Positions 1-5,379 of a DNA stretch of 20,058 nt are shown here, piece after piece (position 1 is the stretch's first letter; every line of letters begins with the position of its first letter). The position numbers were made by a program, and so were the translations under genes. Under the pieces are notes generated by a model. The model did not search any database. It saw nothing but the letters and a program-made list of their open reading frames with translations, and was not told the DNA's origin. The DNA is from a virus. The stretch lies in the IMG/VR virus record IMGVR_UViG_3300020200_000237, positions 1 to 20,058 of that record, one strand, 5' to 3'.

Positions 1-174
1 TTACCAACGGTCGGGTGTACTTAGGTCTTCCACATATGCATCACACTTCTCTGCAGGTTCCAACTTGAATAACTTCTCCCAGTCAATCTGGTGTGGGTCG
101 AAGTCACCGAACACTGATAGATCTAGAGTGACCCTATAACGCTGCTTCTGTGCTTGTTGATATGCAACTGACAT
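1..174 (-). CDS. small hypothetical phage protein, 57 aa
   Basis: The complete reading frame runs from ATG (172-174) to TAA (1-3). It is charged and soluble, with no signal or membrane segment, ending in Thr-Pro-Asp-Arg-Trp. An AGGAG Shine-Dalgarno lies 7 nt before the start, unusually good for this window. A T4-like late promoter (242-250, minus) lies about 70 nt upstream, so it may be expressed late, unlike the block to its right. Family not recognised. Confidence 0.75.
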   Translation of the reverse strand: MSVAYQQAQKQRYRVTLDLSVFGDFDPHQIDWEKLFKLEPAEKCDAYVEDLSTPDRW

Positions 175-241
175 AAGTTCGCTCCTGTGTGTTATGAGAG
201 TACTCTAAGTCTTGTGTGCAAAAATGTCAAGGTCCTGGGGA

Positions 242-250
242 GTATTTATG
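242..250 (-). promoter_or_regulatory. T4-type late promoter (CATAAATAC on minus strand)
   Basis: The minus strand reads CATAAATAC, seven of eight bases of the T4 late consensus TATAAATA. Transcription would start near 236 and reach the gene at 174 after a leader of about 60 nt containing its AGGAG site. Short motif, supported by its position and direction. Confidence 0.5.
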
Positions 251-301
251 GGCGGGTGTGGATTTTTGTGCGGGGATTGTGAGGATTTTATGACCTTGGA
301 G

Positions 302-331
302 TTGACAAAAGTGCGGTCCTTATGTTATGCT
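302..331 (+). promoter_or_regulatory. sigma70-like promoter, TTGACA-18-TATGCT, plus strand
   Basis: A perfect -35 (TTGACA, 302-307) is followed after 18 nt by TATGCT (326-331), preceded by TG one base upstream as in extended -10 promoters. The predicted start is near 338, just before the 33-bp repeats, so the RNA would carry the whole array ahead of the endonuclease gene at 614. The -10 is imperfect. Confidence 0.45.
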
Positions 332-350
332 CGGTAAGACCACAAGCACC

Positions 351-471
351 CAGCACATTTATAACGACATAAGCAAAAGGCATCAGCACATTTATAACGA
401 CATAAGCAAAAGGCATCAGCACATTATAAAGGTTTTAGCACACATACCTCAGCACATTATAAAGGTTTTAG
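351..471. repeat. 33-bp tandem array, three and two-thirds units
   Basis: Units begin at 351, 384, 417 and 450, exactly 33 bp apart. Units 1 and 2 are identical. Units 3 and 4 share CAGCACATT at the left but have a different right part, with unit 4 identical to unit 3 for 22 bp and then diverging. All begin CAGCACATTWATAA. On the minus strand the constant part reads TTATAAATG (units 1-2) or TTTATAATG (units 3-4), so each unit also carries a -10-like or late-like word. The 33-bp period is about three helical turns, suggesting same-face binding. Confidence 0.9.
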
Positions 472-505
472 AGACGATTAGAAGGACAATATATCACTCA
501 TAAAC

Positions 506-541
506 CATACTTTTCCACAGTTTCAACATACTTTTCCACAG
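506..541 (+). other. two 15-bp direct repeats with cyanobacterial-type DnaA boxes
   Basis: CATACTTTTCCACAG occurs at 506-520 and 527-541, start to start 21 bp (two helical turns). Each contains TTTTCCACA, which matches the general DnaA-box consensus TTWTNCACA and is the form favoured in cyanobacteria. The pair sits between the 33-bp array and an AT-rich tract (542-613). The repeats are certain; DnaA binding is inferred. Confidence 0.6.
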
Positions 542-579
542 GGTTGTTAATAACTATTATCATTTAATCTATTCTTAAA

Positions 580-587
580 TATAAATA
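580..587 (+). promoter_or_regulatory. T4-type late promoter TATAAATA upstream of homing endonuclease
   Basis: A perfect TATAAATA octamer lies 26 nt before the ATG at 614. The expected start near 593 would leave a leader of about 20 nt. T4 homing endonuclease genes such as I-TevI are likewise driven by late promoters, so placement and family fit. The leader has no clear Shine-Dalgarno. Confidence 0.7.
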
Positions 588-613
588 ACGCAAGTATATT
601 TTTCATCAATTTA

Positions 614-1642
614 ATGGCATACATCTATACGATTACCAACCTTGAGAATAGCAAACTCTACGTGGGAAAGACTACACAACCCAACCCATATGATAGATGG
701 AAGCAACACCTACAAAACGCAAGAAGTAAGGATAATTTAGAAGAGGACAATTCGGTTCACTCTATGCCTATTGTTCGTGCCATATGTAAATACGGAGCAG
801 ACAACTTTAAGTTTAGAGTATTGGAAGAATGTAACGATGATGATGTTAATGAACGTGAAACCTTTTGGATAAACAAACTTGATACTTGTGGTAAGAATGG
901 ATATAACATTACGTTAGGTGGTGATGGTGTAAAGAAACCAAAAAAGTATTGGGCAAATCATCCACATTCTAAACCTGTGAGTTGTTATACATTAGAAGGT
1001 GAATGGGTTAGAGACTATGAAAGCGTAGGAATTGCTGCTGATAGTTGTGGCAATAAAAAGGGAAAATCGCCAATTATATTTTGTATCAAAGGCAAAACAT
1101 TTCAAGCACTTGGATATAGATGGGCATGGAAAGGTGAGCAACCAAAAGTAGTAGAAAACAGAGTGAATGTTCGTGGTGTTGTATATGGTATCAATCCAAC
1201 ATTAGGACGTAAAAAGATGTGGAAGTCACAAGCAGATGCAGCAGAAGAAATATCTGGAAATCGCAAAAGAAATGCTAATCTTTTACTTTCAATACGCAGT
1301 CCTGACAATAACAAATTACAAGCATCTGGATGGTATTTGTTTAGATCAAAACCAACAGATTGGACACCAGCAACAAAAGCACATTCAATAGAACACTATA
1401 AAAAAATTGCTGCAATTAGCAACGAAAAAAGAAAGAAACCCGTCTATGGTGTAAGTATTAAAACTAACGAAATCGTGGAGTTTAGTAGTATGAGTGAGGC
1501 ATCATTCTTTATCAAAGGTAATGGTAACTATAGTGGCGTTGCTAACATCAAAAATAACATTCAACGTATAAAAAATGGACAAACTTGGTGTAATGCTTAT
1601 GGTTACAAATGGTACGAAAAGACAATAAAAAAGACCCTGTAG
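614..1642 (+). CDS. free-standing GIY-YIG homing endonuclease with NUMOD-like repeats, 342 aa
   Basis: Cuts DNA at a specific site to spread its own gene. The N-terminal catalytic domain (about residues 1-105) shows YIY (3-5) and YVG (16-18), the split GIY-YIG signature, then the active-site Arg in YDRW (R28), a candidate metal-binding Glu (E82 in RETFW) and the closing GYNIT-LGGDG. The remainder looks like three tandem NUMOD1-type DNA-binding units (about 120-166, 187-244, 273-336), each with a variant of the VYG/CYTLEGE strand and an aromatic GYRW or GYKW end. It resembles T4 Seg proteins in domain order. It is the only plus-strand gene, interrupts no visible host gene, has its own late promoter, and its last codons lie in the terminator of the convergent gene. 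Confidence 0.9.
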   Translation: MAYIYTITNLENSKLYVGKTTQPNPYDRWKQHLQNARSKDNLEEDNSVHSMPIVRAICKYGADNFKFRVLEECNDDDVNERETFWINKLDTCGKNGYNITLGGDGVKKPKKYWANHPHSKPVSCYTLEGEWVRDYESVGIAADSCGNKKGKSPIIFCIKGKTFQALGYRWAWKGEQPKVVENRVNVRGVVYGINPTLGRKKMWKSQADAAEEISGNRKRNANLLLSIRSPDNNKLQASGWYLFRSKPTDWTPATKAHSIEHYKKIAAISNEKRKKPVYGVSIKTNEIVEFSSMSEASFFIKGNGNYSGVANIKNNIQRIKNGQTWCNAYGYKWYEKTIKKTL

Positions 1643-1651
1643 ATAGAGTCT
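1627..1651 (-). terminator. intrinsic terminator of the minus-strand block
   Basis: On the minus strand a 7-bp stem (AGACTCT with GGGTCT-side partner AGGGTCT, one G-U pair) and 6-nt loop are followed by six T. It lies 11 nt past the stop of the gene ending at 1662, so it would end the minus-strand transcript. It overlaps the last codons and stop of the endonuclease gene; read in the plus direction there is no T run. Confidence 0.7.
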
Positions 1652-1661
1652 CTATGTGTAT

Positions 1662-1898
1662 TCAGTCTAGTGCTAATCTGTACCGAGCATAATCCTCTGC
1701 ATCCTTTCTTTTCTTGAAACGTGCTTCTTCTCCTTCAAACTTAAGAGGCAGATACCTATACTTCTTACCTTCCCTAGTGATAACAGTTCTGGAGAATAGG
1801 TGCAGTGAGTAACTACCTTCTTCTGTTCTTTCTGCTTCTTTCTTTACAATAAAAGGCAGAACTTTGTTATCGTTGAATGACTGTTTAGAGAGTAACAT
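1662..1898 (-). CDS. small basic hypothetical protein, 78 aa
   Basis: ATG at 1896-1898 and TGA at 1662-1664. The protein is rich in Lys, Arg and Glu, with a central strand-like part (SYSLHLFSRTVI) and a charged C-terminal helix (EARFKKRKDAEDYARYRLAL). It lies 14 nt after the previous gene and just before the terminator at 1627-1651, so it is the last gene of the leftward transcript. Function unknown. Confidence 0.75.
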   Translation of the reverse strand: MLLSKQSFNDNKVLPFIVKKEAERTEEGSYSLHLFSRTVITREGKKYRYLPLKFEGEEARFKKRKDAEDYARYRLALD

Positions 1899-1912
1899 GA
1901 CGGAATTGATTA

Positions 1913-2101
1913 TCAGAAACGAATGATAGGATGATCTACATTAAGAACTGATTGTGCATCAGTCGCAAACACTAACTCAACACCGTGTTGAATATACCCA
2001 TATTCATCAGGATCGTCATCTACAGAACAAATAGAAACGACCGAATTGAGTTGTTCTTCAGTGAGAGATTGCAGTTGTGAGAGAAGTTCTTTGTAAGTCA
2101 T
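1913..2101 (-). CDS. small acidic hypothetical protein, 62 aa
   Basis: I take the ATG at 2099-2101 (MTYKELLSQLQSLTEEQL) because the helix that starts there is a common opening of small cyanophage proteins; an in-frame codon further upstream would overlap the preceding gene. The C-terminal half (VDDDPDEYGYIQHGVELVF) looks like a compact alpha/beta fold. Product unknown. Confidence 0.7.
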   Translation of the reverse strand: MTYKELLSQLQSLTEEQLNSVVSICSVDDDPDEYGYIQHGVELVFATDAQSVLNVDHPIIRF

Positions 2102-2120
2102 TTGTTGTTTTTTGTTGGTA

Positions 2121-2255
2121 TTAGTTGTTAATGAGTTCAGCAGGACTACCACATGATTTATAGAACTCAATCATACGATTTGCTTCCTCTAGTGTAGAGA
2201 ATGATTGAGTCCTCCACTGTTGTTGATAAGGCGTAAAGTAACGGATGGTGAACAT
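2121..2255 (-). CDS. mini-protein, 44 aa
   Basis: ATG at 2253-2255, TAA at 2121-2123. It starts MFTIRYFTPYQQQW and continues with STLEEANRMIEFYK. The strand-turn-strand then helix pattern, with an 'EEA' helix start, recurs in the 59-aa and 56-aa proteins at 5200-5379 and 5723-5893, suggesting distant relatives. Length and spacing to both neighbours are typical of this block. No Shine-Dalgarno. Confidence 0.65.
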   Translation of the reverse strand: MFTIRYFTPYQQQWRTQSFSTLEEANRMIEFYKSCGSPAELINN

Positions 2256-2294
2256 TTAAGGAATGAAGAGTTGTGATTAGTTAAGAGGAAAGAT

Positions 2295-2474
2295 TCAGTT
2301 ATACCAATGCGCTAAGTTCGCAAGTTCAGATGCAATCTCTTCTACATTATCTTCAGTGAGTTGAGATAACAGTTGATCTACATCTTCATCAGGAACATAG
2401 AACAAATTACCATTGATTTCATCAGCGATTTGTTCTGCAAGGGAGAGGCAATCTTGTTGAAGTTGAGTTCTCAT
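2295..2474 (-). CDS. small acidic hypothetical protein, 59 aa
   Basis: I start it at ATG 2472-2474, which forms the end of a copy of the 42-bp element; a longer frame to the right would run into the preceding gene. The protein (MRTQLQQDCLSLAEQIADE...LANLAHWYN) looks all-helical with about twice as many acidic as basic residues over most of its length. Unknown function. Confidence 0.7.
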   Translation of the reverse strand: MRTQLQQDCLSLAEQIADEINGNLFYVPDEDVDQLLSQLTEDNVEEIASELANLAHWYN

Positions 2475-2513
2475 ACTACTAGGACACTTTGAAGGTGAGT
2501 AACTTTTATTCAG
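2472..2513 (-). repeat. 42-bp start-codon element, copy 1 (type b, degenerate)
   Basis: The start-proximal 19 bp match type b exactly and the distal TAACTTT-ATTCA is kept, but the central nine bases that hold GATC in the other copies are replaced by GAAGGTGAG. The last three bases on the minus strand are the ATG of the gene ending at 2295. The distal end overlaps the stop of the preceding gene (2510-2512). Confidence 0.75.
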
Positions 2514-2824
2514 TTCAAACGCATACCTGAGAAGAAGGGAATTGGAGCACCTTCGTATTGAATGAACCACTGACCATTCTTCTGAAAGACATACTCACCA
2601 TCGCAACCATGCACTTTCAGAATAGCATTAAGGCGCGACTTTGTGGTGTTTGATTGATAACCACCATCGAACAATTCAATCCAGGTTTCGCCTATACGAG
2701 CGATGAGATTGTTGTAGAGGTAGACATCAGAAACATTAGAATAAGTGATGACTTCAGTGTTATCCTTTTTCCAATCTTGTGATGCAGTGATTGCATCATT
2801 CATTTGGCGTTCGATGACTCGCAT
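2510..2824 (-). CDS. conserved cyanophage hypothetical protein, 104 aa
   Basis: ATG at 2822-2824, TGA at 2510-2512. An N-terminal charged helix (to about 22) precedes a segment reading YSNVSDVYLYNNLIARIGE and WIELFDGGYQSNTTKSRLNAIL, a pattern I associate with cyanophage hypothetical proteins, then a strand-rich end (GEYVFQKNGQWFIQYEG). Probably a small cytosolic alpha/beta protein. A 42-bp element lies about 30 nt upstream, but here its last triplet is ATA rather than ATG. Confidence 0.8.
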   Translation of the reverse strand: MRVIERQMNDAITASQDWKKDNTEVITYSNVSDVYLYNNLIARIGETWIELFDGGYQSNTTKSRLNAILKVHGCDGEYVFQKNGQWFIQYEGAPIPFFSGMRLN

Positions 2825-2852
2825 GGTTAGAGGTTTGGAGGTTTGTTGTGCT

Positions 2853-2890
2853 TATACTACTAGGACACTTTAGACGATCCTAACTTTAAT
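2853..2890 (-). repeat. 42-bp element, copy 2 (type b) with lost start codon
   Basis: It matches type b through the central GATC part to the AATTAAAG end, but a single C-to-T change at 2853 turns the terminal ATG into ATA. The downstream gene instead starts at 2824, in another frame. Its distal end overlaps the TAA of the gene at 2886-3026. Confidence 0.85.
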
Positions 2891-3026
2891 AGGAACTGAT
2901 TAGCGGTCCTTGAACATCACAAAACTCTAACAAAAAGTGGTCTAAAGTAATACCAAGACTCTTTGCTTCAGTGTTAAGTTGGTCGTATTGTTCCTGTGAA
3001 AGAATGTAAAAATCAGTCTCAATCAT
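2886..3026 (-). CDS. mini-protein, 46 aa
   Basis: ATG at 3024-3026, TAA at 2886-2888. It opens MIETDFYILSQEQYDQL and has a Leu-Phe-rich middle (LGITLDHFLLEFCDV). The start overlaps the end of the membrane protein before it by 8 nt, a coupling pattern that supports it being real. Function unknown. Confidence 0.7.
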   Translation of the reverse strand: MIETDFYILSQEQYDQLNTEAKSLGITLDHFLLEFCDVQGPLISSY

Positions 3027-3174
3027 GGGGTGTGATAATGTCTGCTACAGTGTGTAATGTGCTTGAGGTTGTGTTGCGAACTCCAGGTGAGAGTATAAAC
3101 GCAACGATGAAAATGAGGAGGATTGTCTTCACTTTATCAGGTGACTTGAAAGTAAGTCTTTTGGTTGATGCCAC
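3019..3174 (-). CDS. small membrane protein, 51 aa, GTG start
   Basis: The frame has no ATG; GTG at 3172-3174 is the natural start because an in-frame TAA, the stop of the previous gene, lies just 6 nt upstream. A basic N-terminus (KRLTFKSPDKVK) leads to one membrane helix (about residues 17-29, TILLIFIVAFILS), then SPGVRN and a polar C-terminus with ITPHD. I recognise the helix-SPGVR-then-polar-tail plan from small cyanophage membrane proteins. Probably in the host inner or thylakoid membrane; role unknown. GGTGGT upstream is a weak Shine-Dalgarno. Confidence 0.7.
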   Translation of the reverse strand: MASTKRLTFKSPDKVKTILLIFIVAFILSPGVRNTTSSTLHTVADIITPHD

Positions 3175-3177
3175 TAA

Positions 3178-3393
3178 TTAACCACCACCGTACACATATT
3201 CAACAATACCTGCTTCATCAAGTCCTACAGATTCGATGACAGTAAACCTGGCACAATTATCGAACTCATCAGCATGATATTCGCCAAACTCTTTGATAAA
3301 CAATTCGCGGCACTGTTCTTTAGTCTCAGCAGCAATCACTGCCATGCCAGAGGTATAATCAGAGAGGACGTTGTTGATGATAAACAGTTTCAT
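3178..3393 (-). CDS. conserved cyanophage hypothetical protein, 71 aa
   Basis: ATG at 3391-3393, TAA at 3178-3180. It begins MKLFIINNVLSDYTSGMAVI and ends VEYVYGGG, a small family I recognise from other marine cyanophages, of unknown role. It likely forms a beta-alpha-beta unit with the helix KEQCRELFIKEFG. The start is 3 nt after the stop of the gene before it and the next start is 6 nt after its stop. Confidence 0.8.
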   Translation of the reverse strand: MKLFIINNVLSDYTSGMAVIAAETKEQCRELFIKEFGEYHADEFDNCARFTVIESVGLDEAGIVEYVYGGG

Positions 3394-3396
3394 GAT

Positions 3397-3627
3397 TCAG
3401 TCGAAGCGAGAAGATACATCAGGACCAGGATTTTCAAGATGTGCTACACTTTCAGCAACACCTTCAGCAGTTAATGCAAACTGAACTTTTTTACCTTCGT
3501 GATAGATGTAAAACACAGATTGCACATAAGGTGTTAGATTGCCTTGCGAATCCCAGGCATTTCGTGTATGTGAAGTCTCAACGATTTCGTAGACTTTAGA
3601 GGTGAGAGGTGAAGTGTAAGTGCTCAT
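3397..3627 (-). CDS. hypothetical protein, 76 aa
   Basis: ATG at 3625-3627 is the last triplet of a 42-bp element; TGA at 3397-3399. The protein (MSTYTSPLTSKVYEIVE...) looks like a small beta-rich fold with strands around VYEIVE, VFYIYHEG and VQFALT, then a helix and a proline-containing tail. Nothing identifies an activity. Confidence 0.75.
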   Translation of the reverse strand: MSTYTSPLTSKVYEIVETSHTRNAWDSQGNLTPYVQSVFYIYHEGKKVQFALTAEGVAESVAHLENPGPDVSSRFD

Positions 3628-3666
3628 ACTATAGGTACAGTTTCGACGATCCTAACTTTAATTCAA
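3625..3666 (-). repeat. 42-bp start-codon element, copy 3 (type a)
   Basis: Full length, with one substitution (T to G on the minus strand) in the CTAAACTG part. It begins inside the last codons of the gene at 3658-3858 (its TAA is in the element) and ends with the ATG of the next gene, so it fills the entire junction. Confidence 0.9.
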
Positions 3667-3858
3667 AGTGATGTTCCAATCAATATCTGCATTAAGATTC
3701 ACCCAAAAGTGATTCTTACCGTTAGCAGAGGTTAGAAACACTTTGTTCCCTTGATGTTGCTCCACAATACATTCATTATTGCGATTCATTAAGTTACAGA
3801 AACGATTGTGTGCTTTCTTGCTTTTGGGTGTTACAAATGCAGTCAATTTAGAGTCCAT
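3658..3858 (-). CDS. hypothetical protein, 66 aa, paralogue of 16109-16312
   Basis: I start it at ATG 3856-3858 because this overlaps the previous stop by 11 nt, as elsewhere here, and because the paralogue starts at the same place. Shared features are the opening F-x-x-PKS-x-KA-x-NRF, a central Cys-x-VEQ and a closing FWV. It is basic in the first half and strand-rich in the second. No known domain; a small nucleic-acid-binding protein is possible but unproven. Confidence 0.75.
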   Translation of the reverse strand: MDSKLTAFVTPKSKKAHNRFCNLMNRNNECIVEQHQGNKVFLTSANGKNHFWVNLNADIDWNITLN

Positions 3859-4030
3859 TGATAAAGTCAGCAAGTGCTTCTTTGTATTCTGCTTCAGTCT
3901 CAAAGATGCGACCGTGAATGTTACGCGGATAGGTTACATTCTGCTTTCCAGCATCAGCAACCATGCGACAGTCAGATTCATCATAACCCATCTCAATCAG
4001 GTTTTGAACGTAAGGATTGTAGTGTGTCAT
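3848..4030 (-). CDS. hypothetical protein, 60 aa
   Basis: ATG at 4028-4030, TAA at 3848-3850. It reads as two helices joined by a polar loop (MTHYNPYVQNLIEMGYDESDC; then FETEAEYKEALADFINGL). Five nucleotides separate it from the stop before it and its end overlaps the next start by 11 nt. Product not recognised. Confidence 0.75.
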   Translation of the reverse strand: MTHYNPYVQNLIEMGYDESDCRMVADAGKQNVTYPRNIHGRIFETEAEYKEALADFINGL

Positions 4031-4035
4031 TTGTA

Positions 4036-4218
4036 TCAGTTACCGAAGAAAGCATCAAACTCATCAGCAACAAAATCAATCAATTCATCAGTTGCATCAA
4101 GGTCAAAAACGTTGCAGACAAAATCTACACAATCATTCAAATCTGTGTGATTGTTGCACATGAACTCCAGAAGTGCAGGAGTGATGTCGGTTTGGAAGTC
4201 AGGAGAAGTGTTGTTCAT
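4036..4218 (-). CDS. extremely acidic mini-protein with no Lys or Arg, 60 aa
   Basis: ATG at 4216-4218 ends a 42-bp element; TGA at 4036-4038. Eleven Asp and three Glu against no Lys and no Arg in 60 residues make this one of the most acidic proteins in the window. The middle and end (CVDFVCNVFDLDATDELIDF...) look helical with Phe and Val spaced for a core. Small, strongly acidic phage proteins sometimes mimic DNA and block host nucleases; that is only a hypothesis here. Its neighbour is a MutH-like nuclease. Confidence 0.8.
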   Translation of the reverse strand: MNNTSPDFQTDITPALLEFMCNNHTDLNDCVDFVCNVFDLDATDELIDFVADEFDAFFGN

Positions 4219-4257
4219 ACTACTAGGACACTTTAGACGATCCTAACTTTAATTCAA
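4216..4257 (-). repeat. 42-bp start-codon element, copy 4 (type b)
   Basis: Full-length copy with the central GATC. It begins at the end of the MutH-like gene (TAA at 4254-4256) and ends with the ATG of the acidic 60-aa protein. Confidence 0.9.
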
Positions 4258-4901
4258 AAGAGATTGCGACCGAATTGACCACACAAATAAAATGCCATTC
4301 CTTTGTTGTTGAATGTCACATCTGCAAAGGTCAAAGGTGTATAATCGTTACGCTTGGTTTTAGATGCTTTGGTGCGAATCTGAAGCAATTTGTTTGGACC
4401 TGTAATCGTGTGCGATGCTTTACCCTTACGATTCACAAATCCTAGTTGGTCAAGTTCAACACCTCGCTCAAATGCAGTGCGAATCTGTTCACAAATGAAC
4501 TCATAATCCTCACGCAATTCTTGATAATGTTCGGGATGAGTTTCTTCATTCAGAATCTCAGTTCCCACATAATCGTTGTTGCGACTAAAAGCAACATACA
4601 CAGTTTGCTTCAGTTTCTGTCCAACTTTGCTCTCATCAAATGATACTTGATCCTCGATGATTTCAGACAAACAGTGCTTCAACTGTGTGGCAGCAATAGA
4701 TTGTCCAACTGTAAAAGTCTTGATCTCTCCATCCTCCAAATCTTTGAGGTCGGAAGAGTTAGGAACTCCCAGCGCAAGTTCTAGTAACTGTCCGCGAGCA
4801 CCTTTGTTCTTGCCAGGTTTCTCATATACACTGAAATCAGTTACTTTCAGTTTGCCATAAACATCAAGCGTAGTCAGTTTCTGCATCGTGGTTGTGCTCA
4901 T
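4254..4901 (-). CDS. MutH/Sau3AI-family DNA endonuclease, 215 aa
   Basis: Likely nicks or cuts DNA; the family classically recognises GATC. It matches E. coli MutH block by block: KG-x2-GQLLE-LALG (33-45, catalytic Glu E41), D51/D54 then GEIK (58-61, with the E-x-K metal site E59/K61), KLKQTVYV, LREDYEFI, LLQIRTKA and a closing MAFYL-x3-F. Length fits MutH (229 aa). The D to E-x-K spacing is one residue off the classic D-x6-E-x-K, so the first Asp is uncertain. No MutS or MutL gene is in view, so it probably acts alone, for example on host DNA, in restriction of rival phage or in phage repair. The start codon is the last triplet of a 42-bp element which itself contains GATC. Confidence 0.8.
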   Translation of the reverse strand: MSTTTMQKLTTLDVYGKLKVTDFSVYEKPGKNKGARGQLLELALGVPNSSDLKDLEDGEIKTFTVGQSIAATQLKHCLSEIIEDQVSFDESKVGQKLKQTVYVAFSRNNDYVGTEILNEETHPEHYQELREDYEFICEQIRTAFERGVELDQLGFVNRKGKASHTITGPNKLLQIRTKASKTKRNDYTPLTFADVTFNNKGMAFYLCGQFGRNLF

Positions 4902-4940
4902 ACTATAGGTACAGTTTAGACGATCCTAACTTTAATTCAA
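4899..4940 (-). repeat. 42-bp start-codon element, copy 5 (type a)
   Basis: Full-length consensus copy, lying between the stop at 4946-4948 and the start of the MutH-like gene, whose ATG it supplies. Includes GATC. Confidence 0.9.
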
Positions 4941-4945
4941 ATGAA

Positions 4946-5164
4946 TTAGGACTCTTGTGTTACACTTTCAAGCAAATCATTCAACACCTCTTCATCATAC
5001 AATTCTTCAATCTCAGATAGAAGTTCTGCCTCCGTGTATTTGTTATACTCTGCAACTAGAGATTCGATGGCAAATGTGACAAGATCATCCATGTCCATAC
5101 CATCAATAACCATCTCTGCATAAGATTCAGTCAGAGCACAAAGTTGTTCGTTAGTAAGTGTCAT
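4946..5164 (-). CDS. acidic conserved cyanophage hypothetical protein, 72 aa
   Basis: ATG at 5162-5164 is chosen because cyanophage relatives I recall open MTLTxEQLxALxESYAEMVxDGMDM; a second in-frame ATG at 5192-5194 would add ten residues. About 20 acidic residues face a single Lys. The sequence is predicted all-helical, with a repeated E/D-L-L-E pattern in the second half. Function unknown. Confidence 0.8.
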   Translation of the reverse strand: MTLTNEQLCALTESYAEMVIDGMDMDDLVTFAIESLVAEYNKYTEAELLSEIEELYDEEVLNDLLESVTQES

Positions 5165-5199
5165 TTTGCTTGTGGGATTAGGAAGGGAAATCATTAGTT

Positions 5200-5379
5200 T
5201 TACTGAACTTTGAGTTGATGAACTTGAACGTCGCAGTATTCAGGAGATTTATAGTCTTCGTTGTATTCTAGTTTCATCTCCTCTGCGCGACGATTTGCGT
5301 CTTCTTCGTTAGCATACAAACCATAAAGTTCAGATGGTTCGTATTCATCAAGACGGGCAAAGATTCCGTAGACAATCAT
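5200..5379 (-). CDS. hypothetical protein, 59 aa
   Basis: ATG at 5377-5379, TAA at 5200-5202. It opens MIVYGIFARLDEYEPSELYGLY and has a helix ANEEDANRRAEEMKLEY, then a C-terminal strand (YCDVQVHQLKV). I recognise the strand-DEYE-LYG-helix plan from small cyanophage proteins of unknown role. The ATGA overlap with the gene before it supports both. Confidence 0.75.
   Translation of the reverse strand: MIVYGIFARLDEYEPSELYGLYANEEDANRRAEEMKLEYNEDYKSPEYCDVQVHQLKVQ

Larger units (their letters stand above)
175..613. other. non-coding control region between divergent genes
   Basis: This 439-nt stretch is the only long gene-free part of the window and separates a minus-strand gene from the only plus-strand gene. 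Left to right it holds a minus-strand late promoter, a TTGACA-type plus-strand promoter, a 33-bp tandem array, two 15-bp direct repeats with TTTTCCACA cores, an AT-rich tract and a plus-strand late promoter. No reading frame of convincing character was seen. It may serve as a promoter hub, a replication start, or both. Confidence 0.8.

Noticed and set aside
229-298. CAAGGTC/GACCTTG inverted repeat flanking the late promoter
   Set aside because: Seven bases with a 56-nt loop are expected by chance in a region this size.
175-613. CRISPR-like array
   Set aside because: The 33-bp repeats are directly adjacent with no unique spacers, so this is a tandem array, not a CRISPR.
2996-3181. Plus-strand frame of 61 codons
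   Set aside because: It covers a minus-strand pair (membrane protein with GTG start and a 46-aa gene) that shows a proper membrane helix and a coupled overlap.
5250-5257. TATAAATC late-like word on the minus strand (also near 2156)
   Set aside because: Both lie inside coding regions, miss the last consensus base, and have no special relation to the next start.
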